Shown in pieces: positions 8,514-16,027 of a stretch of 33,446 nucleotides of DNA. This stretch comes from an uncultured Granulosicoccaceae bacterium (GTDB taxonomy: Bacteria; Pseudomonadota; Gammaproteobacteria; Granulosicoccales; Granulosicoccaceae). A program made the translations under genes and the position numbers. Each line of letters begins with the position of its first letter. Position 1 is the first letter of the stretch. The notes under the pieces are model-generated. The model worked only from the letters and a program-made list of their open reading frames with translations, did no database searches and was not told the origin of the DNA. The stretch covers positions 1 to 33,446 of the forward strand of contig CALHOU010000158.1 in NCBI GenBank assembly GCA_938035945.1. The letters are read 5' to 3'.

Positions 8514-9485
8514 ATGATTATAAGGAATAAAAAACTCATCGCAGGAGCATTCGCTGTCTCCCTAGGTGTTTTAACCGGTTGCTCCGGCTCCGAACCAGCA
8601 ACACAATCACCCGGCCCTATCATTAACGAAGTACCGAACACACAGCTTCCAGAAACAATGGCTCCTGATATACAGCAGCCAGATGTACAGGTTCCAGTAG
8701 TTACTGAACCAGAGGTGGCGATTCCGGACGGGCTTATCACAAGTGTTGCCGTCGGCACTGTTCAAGGTACCTACTACCTTGGAACTCCGCCTGAGCAAAT
8801 TGGTAGCATCGAGATTTCACCATTAACCAATGGCGAAGAAACAACTATTTTCATTAGCGGTGGTTCAACCCAAATTCCAGTGAGCTCTGCCACTGAGTTC
8901 ACCACCATTTTTGTCACTACTGATGAGAGTGGTTATTTTCAGATCGACTTACCCGTTGCTGCGCTAGCAGCAGATGTCATCGCGACCTACAACACAATTC
9001 AACTCGATGGTGAAGAGGCCAATATTGACGTTAGTGTGCAATCAGCGACGGGCGACGTTAGCGCTGATGCTTCATTACCAGTGGCAAGTGTTGTCGTAGG
9101 TACGGGTGATTTGCAGATTAGCGTAAGTTGGGATACACCAACTGATGTGGATTTAGTACTGCTTGAACCAGACAGCACACTCATCTATTTCGCTGACCCA
9201 CTCAGCGATTCAGGTGGTGCACTTGATCTTGACAGCAACGCTAATTGCGAATTGGATAATATAAACAACGAGAACATCACGTACGAAAACACTATTCCAC
9301 CTTCAGGTGAGTACATCATCGCTCTGAGCTACTATTCAGCGTGCGGTGTGACAGGGCCGACAAACTACGTAGTCACTCTGCGATACAACGGCAAAACCGA
9401 TACGTTTTCTGGCGTATTCGTACCTGCCGATGAACTCAATGAAGATACTGAGCCAACTCTTATAACCACATTTCAAATTCAGTAG
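8514..9485 (+). CDS. Lipoprotein with YfaP/DUF2135-like C-terminal domain
   Basis: 323 residues. The lipobox is L20-T21-G22-C23, followed by a Pro/Glu/Val-rich spacer and a beta-rich middle region. From about residue 200 the sequence GDLQISVSWDTPTDVDLVLL, with later SGGALDLDSNANCEL, ENITYENTIPPSGEYIIALSYYSACG and NYVVTLRYNGKTDTFSG, matches the YfaP/DUF2135 beta-sandwich pattern (W-D-T-x-x-D-V-D-L and the D-x-D-S-N-A-x-C stretch). The family is often secreted and associated with VWA or adhesive contexts; its function is unknown. The gene is monocistronic and ends in a strong hairpin at 9504-9530. Confidence 0.8.
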   Translation: MIIRNKKLIAGAFAVSLGVLTGCSGSEPATQSPGPIINEVPNTQLPETMAPDIQQPDVQVPVVTEPEVAIPDGLITSVAVGTVQGTYYLGTPPEQIGSIEISPLTNGEETTIFISGGSTQIPVSSATEFTTIFVTTDESGYFQIDLPVAALAADVIATYNTIQLDGEEANIDVSVQSATGDVSADASLPVASVVVGTGDLQISVSWDTPTDVDLVLLEPDSTLIYFADPLSDSGGALDLDSNANCELDNINNENITYENTIPPSGEYIIALSYYSACGVTGPTNYVVTLRYNGKTDTFSGVFVPADELNEDTEPTLITTFQIQ

Positions 9486-9503
9486 CAGTAGATCGTTACC
9501 TAG

Positions 9504-9535
9504 CAAACCTGCCAAGAGTTGGCAGGTTTGTCTTT
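9504..9535 (+). terminator. Intrinsic terminator of the YfaP-like lipoprotein gene
   Basis: A perfect 11-bp stem (CAAACCTGCCA, 9504-9514, pairing with 9520-9530) with a 5-nt loop, starting 18 bp after the stop codon and followed by TCTTT. The U-tract is short, but position and stem strength fit a terminator. It isolates the lipoprotein gene from the downstream RtcB leader. Confidence 0.8.
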
Positions 9536-9578
9536 CCCAATTTCCCGACCTGCTTCAAAAAATAATTCGTATTTAGAC

Positions 9579-9606
9579 TTGAATCATTTTTTAATTTGCG
9601 TACACT
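9579..9606 (+). promoter_or_regulatory. Putative sigma70 promoter of the leader-rtcB transcript
   Basis: TTGAAT (9579-9584), a 16-nt spacer, and TACACT (9601-9606). The predicted start site is at about 9613-9615, at or within two bases of the leader ATG (9615), so the leader peptide mRNA would be leaderless or nearly so. Consistent with this, no Shine-Dalgarno precedes the ATG. Confidence 0.55.
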
Positions 9607-9614
9607 TGCGCTCC

Positions 9615-9701
9615 ATGAAAACTTTAAACACCAATATAAACATAAACGGCACCAGTCGATTCCTGCCAATGGCGGATGAAGGGGTGCGCGCGCGGGTTTA
9701 A
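9615..9701 (+). CDS. 28-residue leader peptide controlling the RtcB-family gene (candidate)
   Basis: ATG 9615 to TAA 9699-9701 encodes a 28-residue peptide beginning MKTLNTNININGTSR and ending GVRARV. Asn occupies positions 5, 7, 9 and 11, and positions 8 and 10 are Ile encoded by the rare codon AUA. The ORF sits between a putative promoter and a stem set ending in an intrinsic terminator. Its stop codon lies inside the antiterminator arm, and codons 2-5 form the region that can sequester that arm. This layout is that of attenuator leader peptides such as TrpL and HisL, but the sequence is not one I recognise. No coding conservation could be tested here; the evidence is structural. Confidence 0.6.
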   Translation: MKTLNTNININGTSRFLPMADEGVRARV

Positions 9702-9760
9702 TAGTTTTTAGTTTCATCGCAAAAATTATTAAAAGCCCGCTAATTAGCGGGTTTTTTTTT
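9618..9760 (+). promoter_or_regulatory. Transcription attenuator with three alternative hairpins
   Basis: Region 1 (9618-9629) pairs with region 2 (9696-9708) as 12 bp with one bulged base (9702). Region 2 (9692-9709) pairs alternatively with region 3 (9721-9740): 18 bp including one G-U, with a two-base bulge (9734-9735) and loop 9710-9720. Region 3 (9736-9740, CCCGC) pairs alternatively with region 4 (9747-9751, GCGGG), followed by nine T (9752-9760). The leader stop is at 9699-9701 within region 2. Predicted logic: with no translation, or full translation to the stop, 3:4 terminates transcription. A ribosome held at codons 5-11 covers region 1, frees region 2 for 2:3, and allows read-through into rtcB. 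All pairings were read by eye; no folding energies were computed. Confidence 0.72.
9731..9760 (+). terminator. Intrinsic terminator (attenuator hairpin 3:4)
   Basis: The stem CCCGC/GCGGG (9736-9740 with 9747-9751) can be extended outward by the wobble pair G9735-T9752 and A-T pairs. Its loop is TAATTA, followed by a run of nine T. It ends about 10 bp before the rtcB Shine-Dalgarno, so it can only serve to attenuate the downstream gene. The stem strongly resembles the well-known E. coli trp attenuator terminator (AGCCCGCCTAATGAGCGGGC, from memory). Confidence 0.85.
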
Positions 9761-9782
9761 GCACGCAAGAAAGGAAAAGGAA

Positions 9783-11225
9783 ATGAGCCAGAAGATATAC
9801 ACAGGACAAGATTTAATCGAATTGGGTTGCGTTGAAGGCCCCGAACTAGGCGATGTGCTGCGCATTGTTAACGCACGTTCGCATACGCGCGACGAAGTAA
9901 TGTCAGTGATAAAGCAACACGAGCCGGCACCTGTGCTTAATCAGCATGATAAGCCTGCGCCGTGCCAATACAACATCAGCGCAGACAACGATCTGGAAGC
10001 GAATAACATCGCAAGCGTTCGTGCCACGATGGATATCGTACTGCGTACACCTGTAGTCGTTGAAGGTGCAGTCATGCCCGATGCTTGTCCGGCAGGACCC
10101 GTTGGAACCATACCGGTGGGCGGGGTTATTGCCGCTGACAACGCCATTATTCCTGGCATGCATTCAGCCGATATCTGCTGCTCGTTAATGGCAACGGTAT
10201 TTGAAGGCTCGACACCTGCGCAAGTTATGGAGGCTGCACATCGCTCCACGCATTTTGGCGCTGGTGGCCGAGAGCGTGAGCGACAACTTGCGTTACCGGA
10301 TGAATTGGCTGCAGCCGTTGCTGCATTGCCATACCCTGCTGTGCGCGCTACTGCACACACACATATGGGTACGCAAGGAGACGGTAACCACTTCCTCTAC
10401 GTAGGTACGCTCGAGTCTACTGGACAAACCGTGATGGTAACGCATCACGGCTCACGTGGAATCGGCGCACGTTTGTATAAGGAAGGTATGAAAATGGCGA
10501 TGCAATGGCGCGATAAATTGTCACCGTCAACCAAAAATGCAAACGCATGGATTCCATTTGATAGTGATGATGGACGTGAATATTGGGATGCGTTACAGGT
10601 TGTGCGTGCGTGGACAAAGCAAAATCACACGAGCTTGCACGATCTAACGGTTGAAGCCGTGAAAGGTGACATTCATCATCGTTTTTGGAACGAGCACAAC
10701 TTTGTGTTTCGTGAAGAAAAAGATAATGGGCAAAACTTGTTTTGGCATGCAAAAGGAGCAACACCTATTCATAACGATTTCATGCCTGATACAACGGGTG
10801 TGCAAATCGTTCCATTGAACATGGCCGAGCCAATTTTGTTTGTTAAAGGTGAGCGCAACGATAACAACCGCGGATTCGCACCACATGGTGCTGGGCGCAA
10901 CATGAGCCGAACCGCACACAAGAAAAAGTTATCCAACCGTTCTGATGCGGAAATATTAAAAGCCGAAACGCAAGGTTTGGATGTGCGTTTCTATACAGGT
11001 GTTACCGATATTTCAGAATTGCCTAGCGCATACAAAAACGCCGAAAGCGTGACGGCTGCAATGCACGACTTTGATTTGGCTGACGTGGTTGATCGCGTTC
11101 TACCCTACGGCTCAATCATGGCAGGCGATGGTGGGCGGGATGCACCATGGCGTAAAAAGCGTAAAGCCCGCGACTTAGAGCGCAAGCAAGGCCAGCGCAA
11201 TAAGCATGATCGTCAGTCTCGTTAA
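9783..11225 (+). CDS. rtcB: RtcB family RNA ligase
   Basis: 480 residues from ATG 9783, preceded by AAGGAAAAGGAA. RtcB ligases join RNA 2',3'-cyclic-phosphate or 3'-phosphate ends to 5'-OH ends using GTP and Mn2+. Family motifs are present: D130-ICC133 (the D-x-x-C metal motif), G201-N202-H203-F, H221-H-GSRGIG, E304-H305-NF, WHAKGATPIH, and the guanylylated histidine in APH368GAGRNMSR. One oddity is Y206, where the NHFxE glutamate is normally found; that glutamate contacts guanine in archaeal RtcB (from memory). The protein ends in a very basic tail (KKRKARDLERKQGQR). No archease, rtcA, rtcR or prfH is adjacent. Expression is probably set by the upstream attenuator. It is a divergent family member; ligase activity is likely but untested. 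Confidence 0.88.
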   Translation: MSQKIYTGQDLIELGCVEGPELGDVLRIVNARSHTRDEVMSVIKQHEPAPVLNQHDKPAPCQYNISADNDLEANNIASVRATMDIVLRTPVVVEGAVMPDACPAGPVGTIPVGGVIAADNAIIPGMHSADICCSLMATVFEGSTPAQVMEAAHRSTHFGAGGRERERQLALPDELAAAVAALPYPAVRATAHTHMGTQGDGNHFLYVGTLESTGQTVMVTHHGSRGIGARLYKEGMKMAMQWRDKLSPSTKNANAWIPFDSDDGREYWDALQVVRAWTKQNHTSLHDLTVEAVKGDIHHRFWNEHNFVFREEKDNGQNLFWHAKGATPIHNDFMPDTTGVQIVPLNMAEPILFVKGERNDNNRGFAPHGAGRNMSRTAHKKKLSNRSDAEILKAETQGLDVRFYTGVTDISELPSAYKNAESVTAAMHDFDLADVVDRVLPYGSIMAGDGGRDAPWRKKRKARDLERKQGQRNKHDRQSR

Positions 11226-11230
11226 GAATC

Positions 11231-11263
11231 GGACCATCGTCAGCTGACGTTGGTCCTTTTTTT
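11231..11263 (+). terminator. Intrinsic terminator after rtcB
   Basis: Inverted arms GGACCA (11231-11236) and TGGTCC (11251-11256) enclose a second nearly continuous stem (CGTCAG/CTGACG) and are followed by seven T. It starts 5 bp after the rtcB stop codon. Confidence 0.9.
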
Positions 11264-11324
11264 ATGCAACCAAGCCGGTGTGTAGCTGTCATAATTCGCG
11301 TATCTACTTATCCTCGCTCTATTC

Positions 11325-12536
11325 ATGGCCACACAAGACGGCGTAAATATCAATAAGCAGCTAAAGCTACGCAGTATCATTTTACTCATCGTCGCAGAAA
11401 TCTTGGCCATGAGTCTTTGGTTTGTGTCAGCCGCCATCCTCGGCGATATGAGCAAAGAAGCAAACCTCTCCGCAGGATCACAAGCTGCACTGTCATCGGC
11501 CGTTCAAGCAGGCTTTGTGCTTGGTGCTATTTTATCGGCCATACTCGGGATTGCTGATCGTTACGAACCACGTTTCGTGTTCGCCTTTTTTTGTATCGTC
11601 GCAGCCTGTTCAAATGCCTTACTGCTATTCACGCCACCAGGCAGTGCAATAGCTATAGGCTTACGCGCAATAACCGGTGCATCGTTGGCAGGTGTTTATC
11701 CTGTGGGCATGAAAATCGCGGTCGGCTGGGGTCAAAAAGACCGTGGCTTGTTGGTGGGTTTGTTGGTTGGTGGGTTAACCTTAGGCTCGGCTTCACCACA
11801 TCTACTGGCCTACTTTGGTGGCACTGATTGGCGTAACACAGTAGCTGTTGCCTCTCTTTTGGCAACCGTAGCAGCGTTTATTGTGTTGGCAGTACGCAAT
11901 GGACCATTTCATTCCAAGGCCGCAAAGTTTAACCCAACTGTGATAACCCAGGCCTGGACCAACAAGTCCATTCGGCGTGCATACGGCGGTTACCTTGGAC
12001 ACATGTGGGAGCTCTATGCCATGTGGAGCTGGATAGGCGTTGCTCTGGCCGTCAGCTTTAGTTTCCAATTACCAGAATACCAAGCCGCCGAGTTTGCAAA
12101 GCTTATGGCTTTTATAATTATTGCAGCGGGCGCACTAAGCTGCGGCATTGCCGGATGGGTAGCCGATAGAATTGGCAAAGCCGAGCTCACTATTATTGCA
12201 ATGGCCTTTAGCGGTGTGTGCGCATTGCTCTTTGCACTGACCTTCGGCGGTAATATATGGATAACTGTCATCATCGCGGTTATTTGGGGCATCAGCATCA
12301 TCCCAGACTCGGCACAATTTTCGGTGCTTGTGGCAGACCATGCACAGGGTGAACAAGCGGGTTCACTTTTAACCTTTCAAACCGCTCTTGGGTTTGCCCT
12401 CACCATTGCCACGGTGCAGTTAGCGCCTTTGGTTGCGAGCAAAGTTGGATGGCCTGTAATGATGGGACTGTTGGCGTTGGGGCCACTGTTCGGGATATAT
12501 TCCATGTGGGGACTACGTCGACAAACCACGAAATAG
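11325..12536 (+). CDS. Major facilitator superfamily transporter
   Basis: 403 residues with about 12 hydrophobic segments, an inner-membrane protein. Signature elements of the MFS are visible: the loop 2-3 region GIADRYEPR, a central cytoplasmic loop (about residues 188-210), and a second-half counterpart GWVADRIGKAE. Segment 1 contains AEILAMSLWFVSAAILGDM, and the VYPVGMKIAVGWGQKDRGLLVGLLVGGLTLGSASPHL region resembles NarK/CynX-like or uncharacterised YfcJ-like porters. The substrate cannot be read from the sequence. It has its own upstream gap after the rtcB terminator and is followed 7 bp later by the DUF922 gene, so the two may be co-transcribed. Confidence 0.85.
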   Translation: MATQDGVNINKQLKLRSIILLIVAEILAMSLWFVSAAILGDMSKEANLSAGSQAALSSAVQAGFVLGAILSAILGIADRYEPRFVFAFFCIVAACSNALLLFTPPGSAIAIGLRAITGASLAGVYPVGMKIAVGWGQKDRGLLVGLLVGGLTLGSASPHLLAYFGGTDWRNTVAVASLLATVAAFIVLAVRNGPFHSKAAKFNPTVITQAWTNKSIRRAYGGYLGHMWELYAMWSWIGVALAVSFSFQLPEYQAAEFAKLMAFIIIAAGALSCGIAGWVADRIGKAELTIIAMAFSGVCALLFALTFGGNIWITVIIAVIWGISIIPDSAQFSVLVADHAQGEQAGSLLTFQTALGFALTIATVQLAPLVASKVGWPVMMGLLALGPLFGIYSMWGLRRQTTK

Positions 12537-12543
12537 CAAGCAC

Positions 12544-13113
12544 ATGCTGAACTACAATCAACTCTGTTGCAAATGTAAAGCCCCAATATTAGCCGTTATC
12601 ATTTCCAGCGCGCCAAACGTTTGTGCTAATCAATACCAGAAATCATATCCCGTCACCGGCTCAACCGCCCAAGCACTGATCAACAACATGGGTGATAACA
12701 CACACGTACCAAAGGGCGCGTTTGGTTACACCAAGTTAGAAACACAAATAGGTTGGGTTTCTTTTATCAACACAGACGGGCTGTGCGAAATCGAATCGGT
12801 TGAATTCGACTACGACATCACCATTTACATGCCCGAATGGCAAGACAAGCATACGGCCAAACAATGCTTGCAAGATAGTTGGGACACCGTTTGGGCAGAC
12901 ATACAGTTGCACGAAGAAAGACACAGAGACCTATTTCGCTTACTCGATCGCCAACAAATAGAACAACAACTCGGCGCAATAGCGCCGCAAGCATCCTGCG
13001 CTATCTTAAAAAAAACAATCAATCAACAACTTGCCACAATTCTTGAAGACAACGAACAATTGCACATCGACTTTCACAACACCAACACACCACCCACACT
13101 TTGGGATTGCTAA
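12544..13113 (+). CDS. DUF922-like secreted putative Zn-dependent protease
   Basis: 189 residues. The N-terminus has a signal-peptide-like hydrophobic stretch (APILAVIISSAPNVCA, cleavage probably before NQYQ). The mature part shows the DUF922 pattern: the Y-P-V-x-G-x-T start, GYTKLETQIGWV, a central acidic beta strand (VEFDYDITIYMPEW), then QLHEERHRDLF with an HExxH zinc motif (HEERH), and a conserved C-terminal Cys pair region. DUF922 members are predicted secreted metalloproteases with no known substrate. The gene begins 7 bp after the MFS gene and converges with the PEP-CTERM protein gene, leaving only 4 bp between stop codons. Confidence 0.78.
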   Translation: MLNYNQLCCKCKAPILAVIISSAPNVCANQYQKSYPVTGSTAQALINNMGDNTHVPKGAFGYTKLETQIGWVSFINTDGLCEIESVEFDYDITIYMPEWQDKHTAKQCLQDSWDTVWADIQLHEERHRDLFRLLDRQQIEQQLGAIAPQASCAILKKTINQQLATILEDNEQLHIDFHNTNTPPTLWDC

Positions 13114-13117
13114 GCGT

Positions 13118-16027
13118 TTAATAGACCATGTTATTCTGACGACGGCGATATAGGCTCACCGTAGCAAACAGCAATACAACGACCAACATAGCCCACTCAC
13201 GTGGCTCTGGCACGGCCGATACAGATAGGTTGTCGGTAGGCACTCCCACTGCTTGCTCACCATTTTCATTTTCCCGGTCGAATCGATCATCTTTTTCAGA
13301 CGCCTCTTTAAGTGCTTCCTTTTGCCGATCGTTTATCAGCACAAGCATGGACGACAGCTCGGTCACAATTCTATTTTCGAGTGCCTGTACATGTAATTCA
13401 TCCAGTTGCTCCAATCCGAGCACATCCCCACTTTTAGTCATACGTTGTATTGCTTTCGCTGCACCCAGTTTTACCAGCGCATCCCCACTGGCCGAATCGC
13501 TCGTGGCTGGCCCATCAAACCAAAGCCAATCAGAACCTACGCTAGCAAGCGTCAATCCATTCTTGTCAGCAAATTTTGACTCTTCGAGCGCGACGTCAAC
13601 GCCATTTTTTAAAATAGATAATCGCGTTTTTAATTCCCTTGGCCCACCTGTTAAAAAATCACCACCAGATCGATTAACCGTAGTTAGCCAGGCATCGGCA
13701 TAAGCTTTAGGGTAAGCGCGGTTGAGATGCAACACCCAAACCGGCACACCGGAATCGACCACGGCTTGCGCATCATCTGCCAATTCATAACCCGCAGAAT
13801 CAGTGAGGATCACAATACCTTCACTATCGGGTTGATCGCGCTGGGCAAGGAAACTTTCCAAGTGCTGAATCGGTTGCGTCTTTCCCCAATAGACCTGGTT
13901 AGACACATCAACGACATCAGTACGCTTGCATTCAAGCTTACAAAAATAGATTTGTGCATTAGCAAATTCTGCCACTGCAGCTTTCACCTCTTGCTTGAGC
14001 GTGTGCATACTACGAGAGCCATCTACCAACACAACATAGTCTTCTATAGCGTTCACTAGTGATAGAACATCTGCACGCACTTGTGCACGAGGTACAGCCC
14101 AAACGGAGCGCTCATCTGTGGCCGGTATATGAGTAATGGATGGCTCAATAGACTTGAATCGCCCGACCTCATCGGGTATCCAACCACCATCACCGCTAGC
14201 AGCAAGCGCACCGCCATTAAGCTCATTAATCGTGTCTGTATCCCAAAACAGATTTCGTCTTTCTAATAGTTTTGGTAGAGGCCATGTCCCATCTTTAGTT
14301 GCCAGCGTTGCATATTCAAAGGTCACGTACATGGGTTTGCCAGGTTTTAATGAGCTAGCTCCATCAACTGTGGCACGCTCAATGGGATAGACCCGTAGCC
14401 GATACAGTTCGGGCCCCACTTTTTCCAACAATGCAGGGTCGATTCTTCTAGACACTTCAGCGTTGTAAACTTCCTGAGCAGCGCCTCTCGGGGCGACCAT
14501 ACCTGCGTTTTGTTCCAAGTTTTGTTCCGTATCACTAAGCCAAACACCTGTTAAGACAGCAAACTCTGGCAAACTAAAATGTGCCACTGTTTCCAGAATC
14601 CGGGTTCTATGGTTAACCAGTTTTTGGGTGATTCGGATAGTGGCAAGCTGATCATCAACGCTTACGTTTATTTGCTGTTTTTGCAAATAAACCGCTTCCT
14701 GATTAACATCAAGCACACCAGCGGCGTTCTGCGCACTTGATTCATCATTGAACCTCAGCGTATCCCAAATGGCGCGGTATTCTGCTTGTTGAATAGGCTG
14801 ATCGAATATTTCGCTATAGAGCTTCGCAGCTTCAATTGAATCCTGATAATTCGCGCCATCATAAATAATAGGGCTAAACATAGCGTTGAATAGCTGCTGA
14901 GGATAGTGCGCAACATCTTCACCCAGATCAAATACTTCTTCATACAGAGCCGTTAAACTCATTGCAGAACCGGTTGACGAAATATAACGGTAACGAGAAA
15001 GGTAGGCATTCAGCAGGCCTTCTCTAATATCATCTAAGCGACCGATCATATCGTGCTGGTCGGAATCGGTTATGGCTTCTTTCTCGAGCAGTGCAAACAC
15101 CGCTTGCTGTGGCTGCCGATTAACCCGGTGATGCACACCCACTAACACACCTAACACCACCACCACTATCATGGCATTGACTAGTGACGGTCTAAGCATA
15201 ATTCGCGCTATGAACTGTTGCATATATAGAAATAGTAAAACCACCGGTAGTGCAATAAACAATAAAAAGGAAGTAATGAATAAGAACATTGCGGCGATCA
15301 AGATGATGCCTTCGGCCTGAAACAAACCAAAGAACAGTTCAAGCCAATCGATTGAAATAAGCGCATCCCAAAATTCCTTAAAGCTAAATTCGGCTATAAG
15401 CGTGAATACTTCAGCGATAAGGCTTGCAAAAATCGGAATAACGAACAGGGACAGTGCAACTGACACAAACAAGCCGACCGCAAATACCACACTCGATCCG
15501 ACCATAGCAAGTGGATTGCTAACGAAATACACACCATCTTTCACAGGACCATGTATACGTTCACAACAAATAAACACGAACCACACACACAAGGCGATTA
15601 ATGCAATAAGTAAAAACCAATAGGCGCCAAAACCAAAGTCGCGCAAATTAAGTAAAAACAGGCCAATCAACAACACAGACGGCAATTCAAAGCCGTAAAA
15701 AAACTTTAGCAATAACGGCATGCGTGGTTTGCGTTCAGAAGTGAGAAGCCAATAAAACATACCTAAGCAAACAAAGGGCAACAACATAAGTACAAGCCCT
15801 AGCCCAAAATAGTGCGCAGGCATGGAATAGTGTTGATACCACATCCACATCGATGGAATCACATAAGGGAACAGGAAAAACAAACTAAATACAACAAGTG
15901 CAATTTGCCAAACCCAAAAAACACCGCTCGCGCCAAGCATGAACAGTTCTTTAAACGATATTCGTTTGAACCACGATTTAGAATCGCCACTGTTATCGTT
16001 AGTTGCTGAAGCGTCAGATTCAACCAT
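13118..16027 (-). CDS. PEP-CTERM integral membrane protein with VIT and VWA domains
   Basis: About 969 residues from ATG 16027, which overlaps the exosortase stop and is preceded by AAGGAAAT; an in-frame ATG at 16051 is less likely. Residues about 25-320 hold roughly eight membrane segments. A VIT-like domain follows (QINVSVDDQLATIRITQ to RRIDPALLEKVGPELYRLRVYPIE), then a VWA domain with MIDAS-like VDGSRSM, and a C-terminal sorting signal AVPEPREW + hydrophobic helix + RRRQ. The whole fits the 'PEP-CTERM family integral membrane protein' class (TIGR02921 as I recall, related to MSEP-CTERM). It is presumably cleaved by the adjacent exosortase. Its function is unknown. Confidence 0.88.
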   Translation of the reverse strand: MVESDASATNDNSGDSKSWFKRISFKELFMLGASGVFWVWQIALVVFSLFFLFPYVIPSMWMWYQHYSMPAHYFGLGLVLMLLPFVCLGMFYWLLTSERKPRMPLLLKFFYGFELPSVLLIGLFLLNLRDFGFGAYWFLLIALIALCVWFVFICCERIHGPVKDGVYFVSNPLAMVGSSVVFAVGLFVSVALSLFVIPIFASLIAEVFTLIAEFSFKEFWDALISIDWLELFFGLFQAEGIILIAAMFLFITSFLLFIALPVVLLFLYMQQFIARIMLRPSLVNAMIVVVVLGVLVGVHHRVNRQPQQAVFALLEKEAITDSDQHDMIGRLDDIREGLLNAYLSRYRYISSTGSAMSLTALYEEVFDLGEDVAHYPQQLFNAMFSPIIYDGANYQDSIEAAKLYSEIFDQPIQQAEYRAIWDTLRFNDESSAQNAAGVLDVNQEAVYLQKQQINVSVDDQLATIRITQKLVNHRTRILETVAHFSLPEFAVLTGVWLSDTEQNLEQNAGMVAPRGAAQEVYNAEVSRRIDPALLEKVGPELYRLRVYPIERATVDGASSLKPGKPMYVTFEYATLATKDGTWPLPKLLERRNLFWDTDTINELNGGALAASGDGGWIPDEVGRFKSIEPSITHIPATDERSVWAVPRAQVRADVLSLVNAIEDYVVLVDGSRSMHTLKQEVKAAVAEFANAQIYFCKLECKRTDVVDVSNQVYWGKTQPIQHLESFLAQRDQPDSEGIVILTDSAGYELADDAQAVVDSGVPVWVLHLNRAYPKAYADAWLTTVNRSGGDFLTGGPRELKTRLSILKNGVDVALEESKFADKNGLTLASVGSDWLWFDGPATSDSASGDALVKLGAAKAIQRMTKSGDVLGLEQLDELHVQALENRIVTELSSMLVLINDRQKEALKEASEKDDRFDRENENGEQAVGVPTDNLSVSAVPEPREWAMLVVVLLFATVSLYRRRQNNMVY

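Noticed and set aside
9519-9701. 60-codon version of the rtcB leader ORF starting at TTG 9519
   Set aside because: It would begin inside the lipoprotein terminator and upstream of the likely promoter; the ATG at 9615 fits the attenuator geometry.
9941-10360. 139-codon minus-strand frame within rtcB
   Set aside because: Antisense shadow of the RtcB coding sequence; composition is Ala/Ser/Arg-rich without motifs.
13230-13703. 157-codon plus-strand open frame opposite the PEP-CTERM protein gene
   Set aside because: Ser-rich shadow of the VIT/VWA gene in antisense, with no Shine-Dalgarno or motif.
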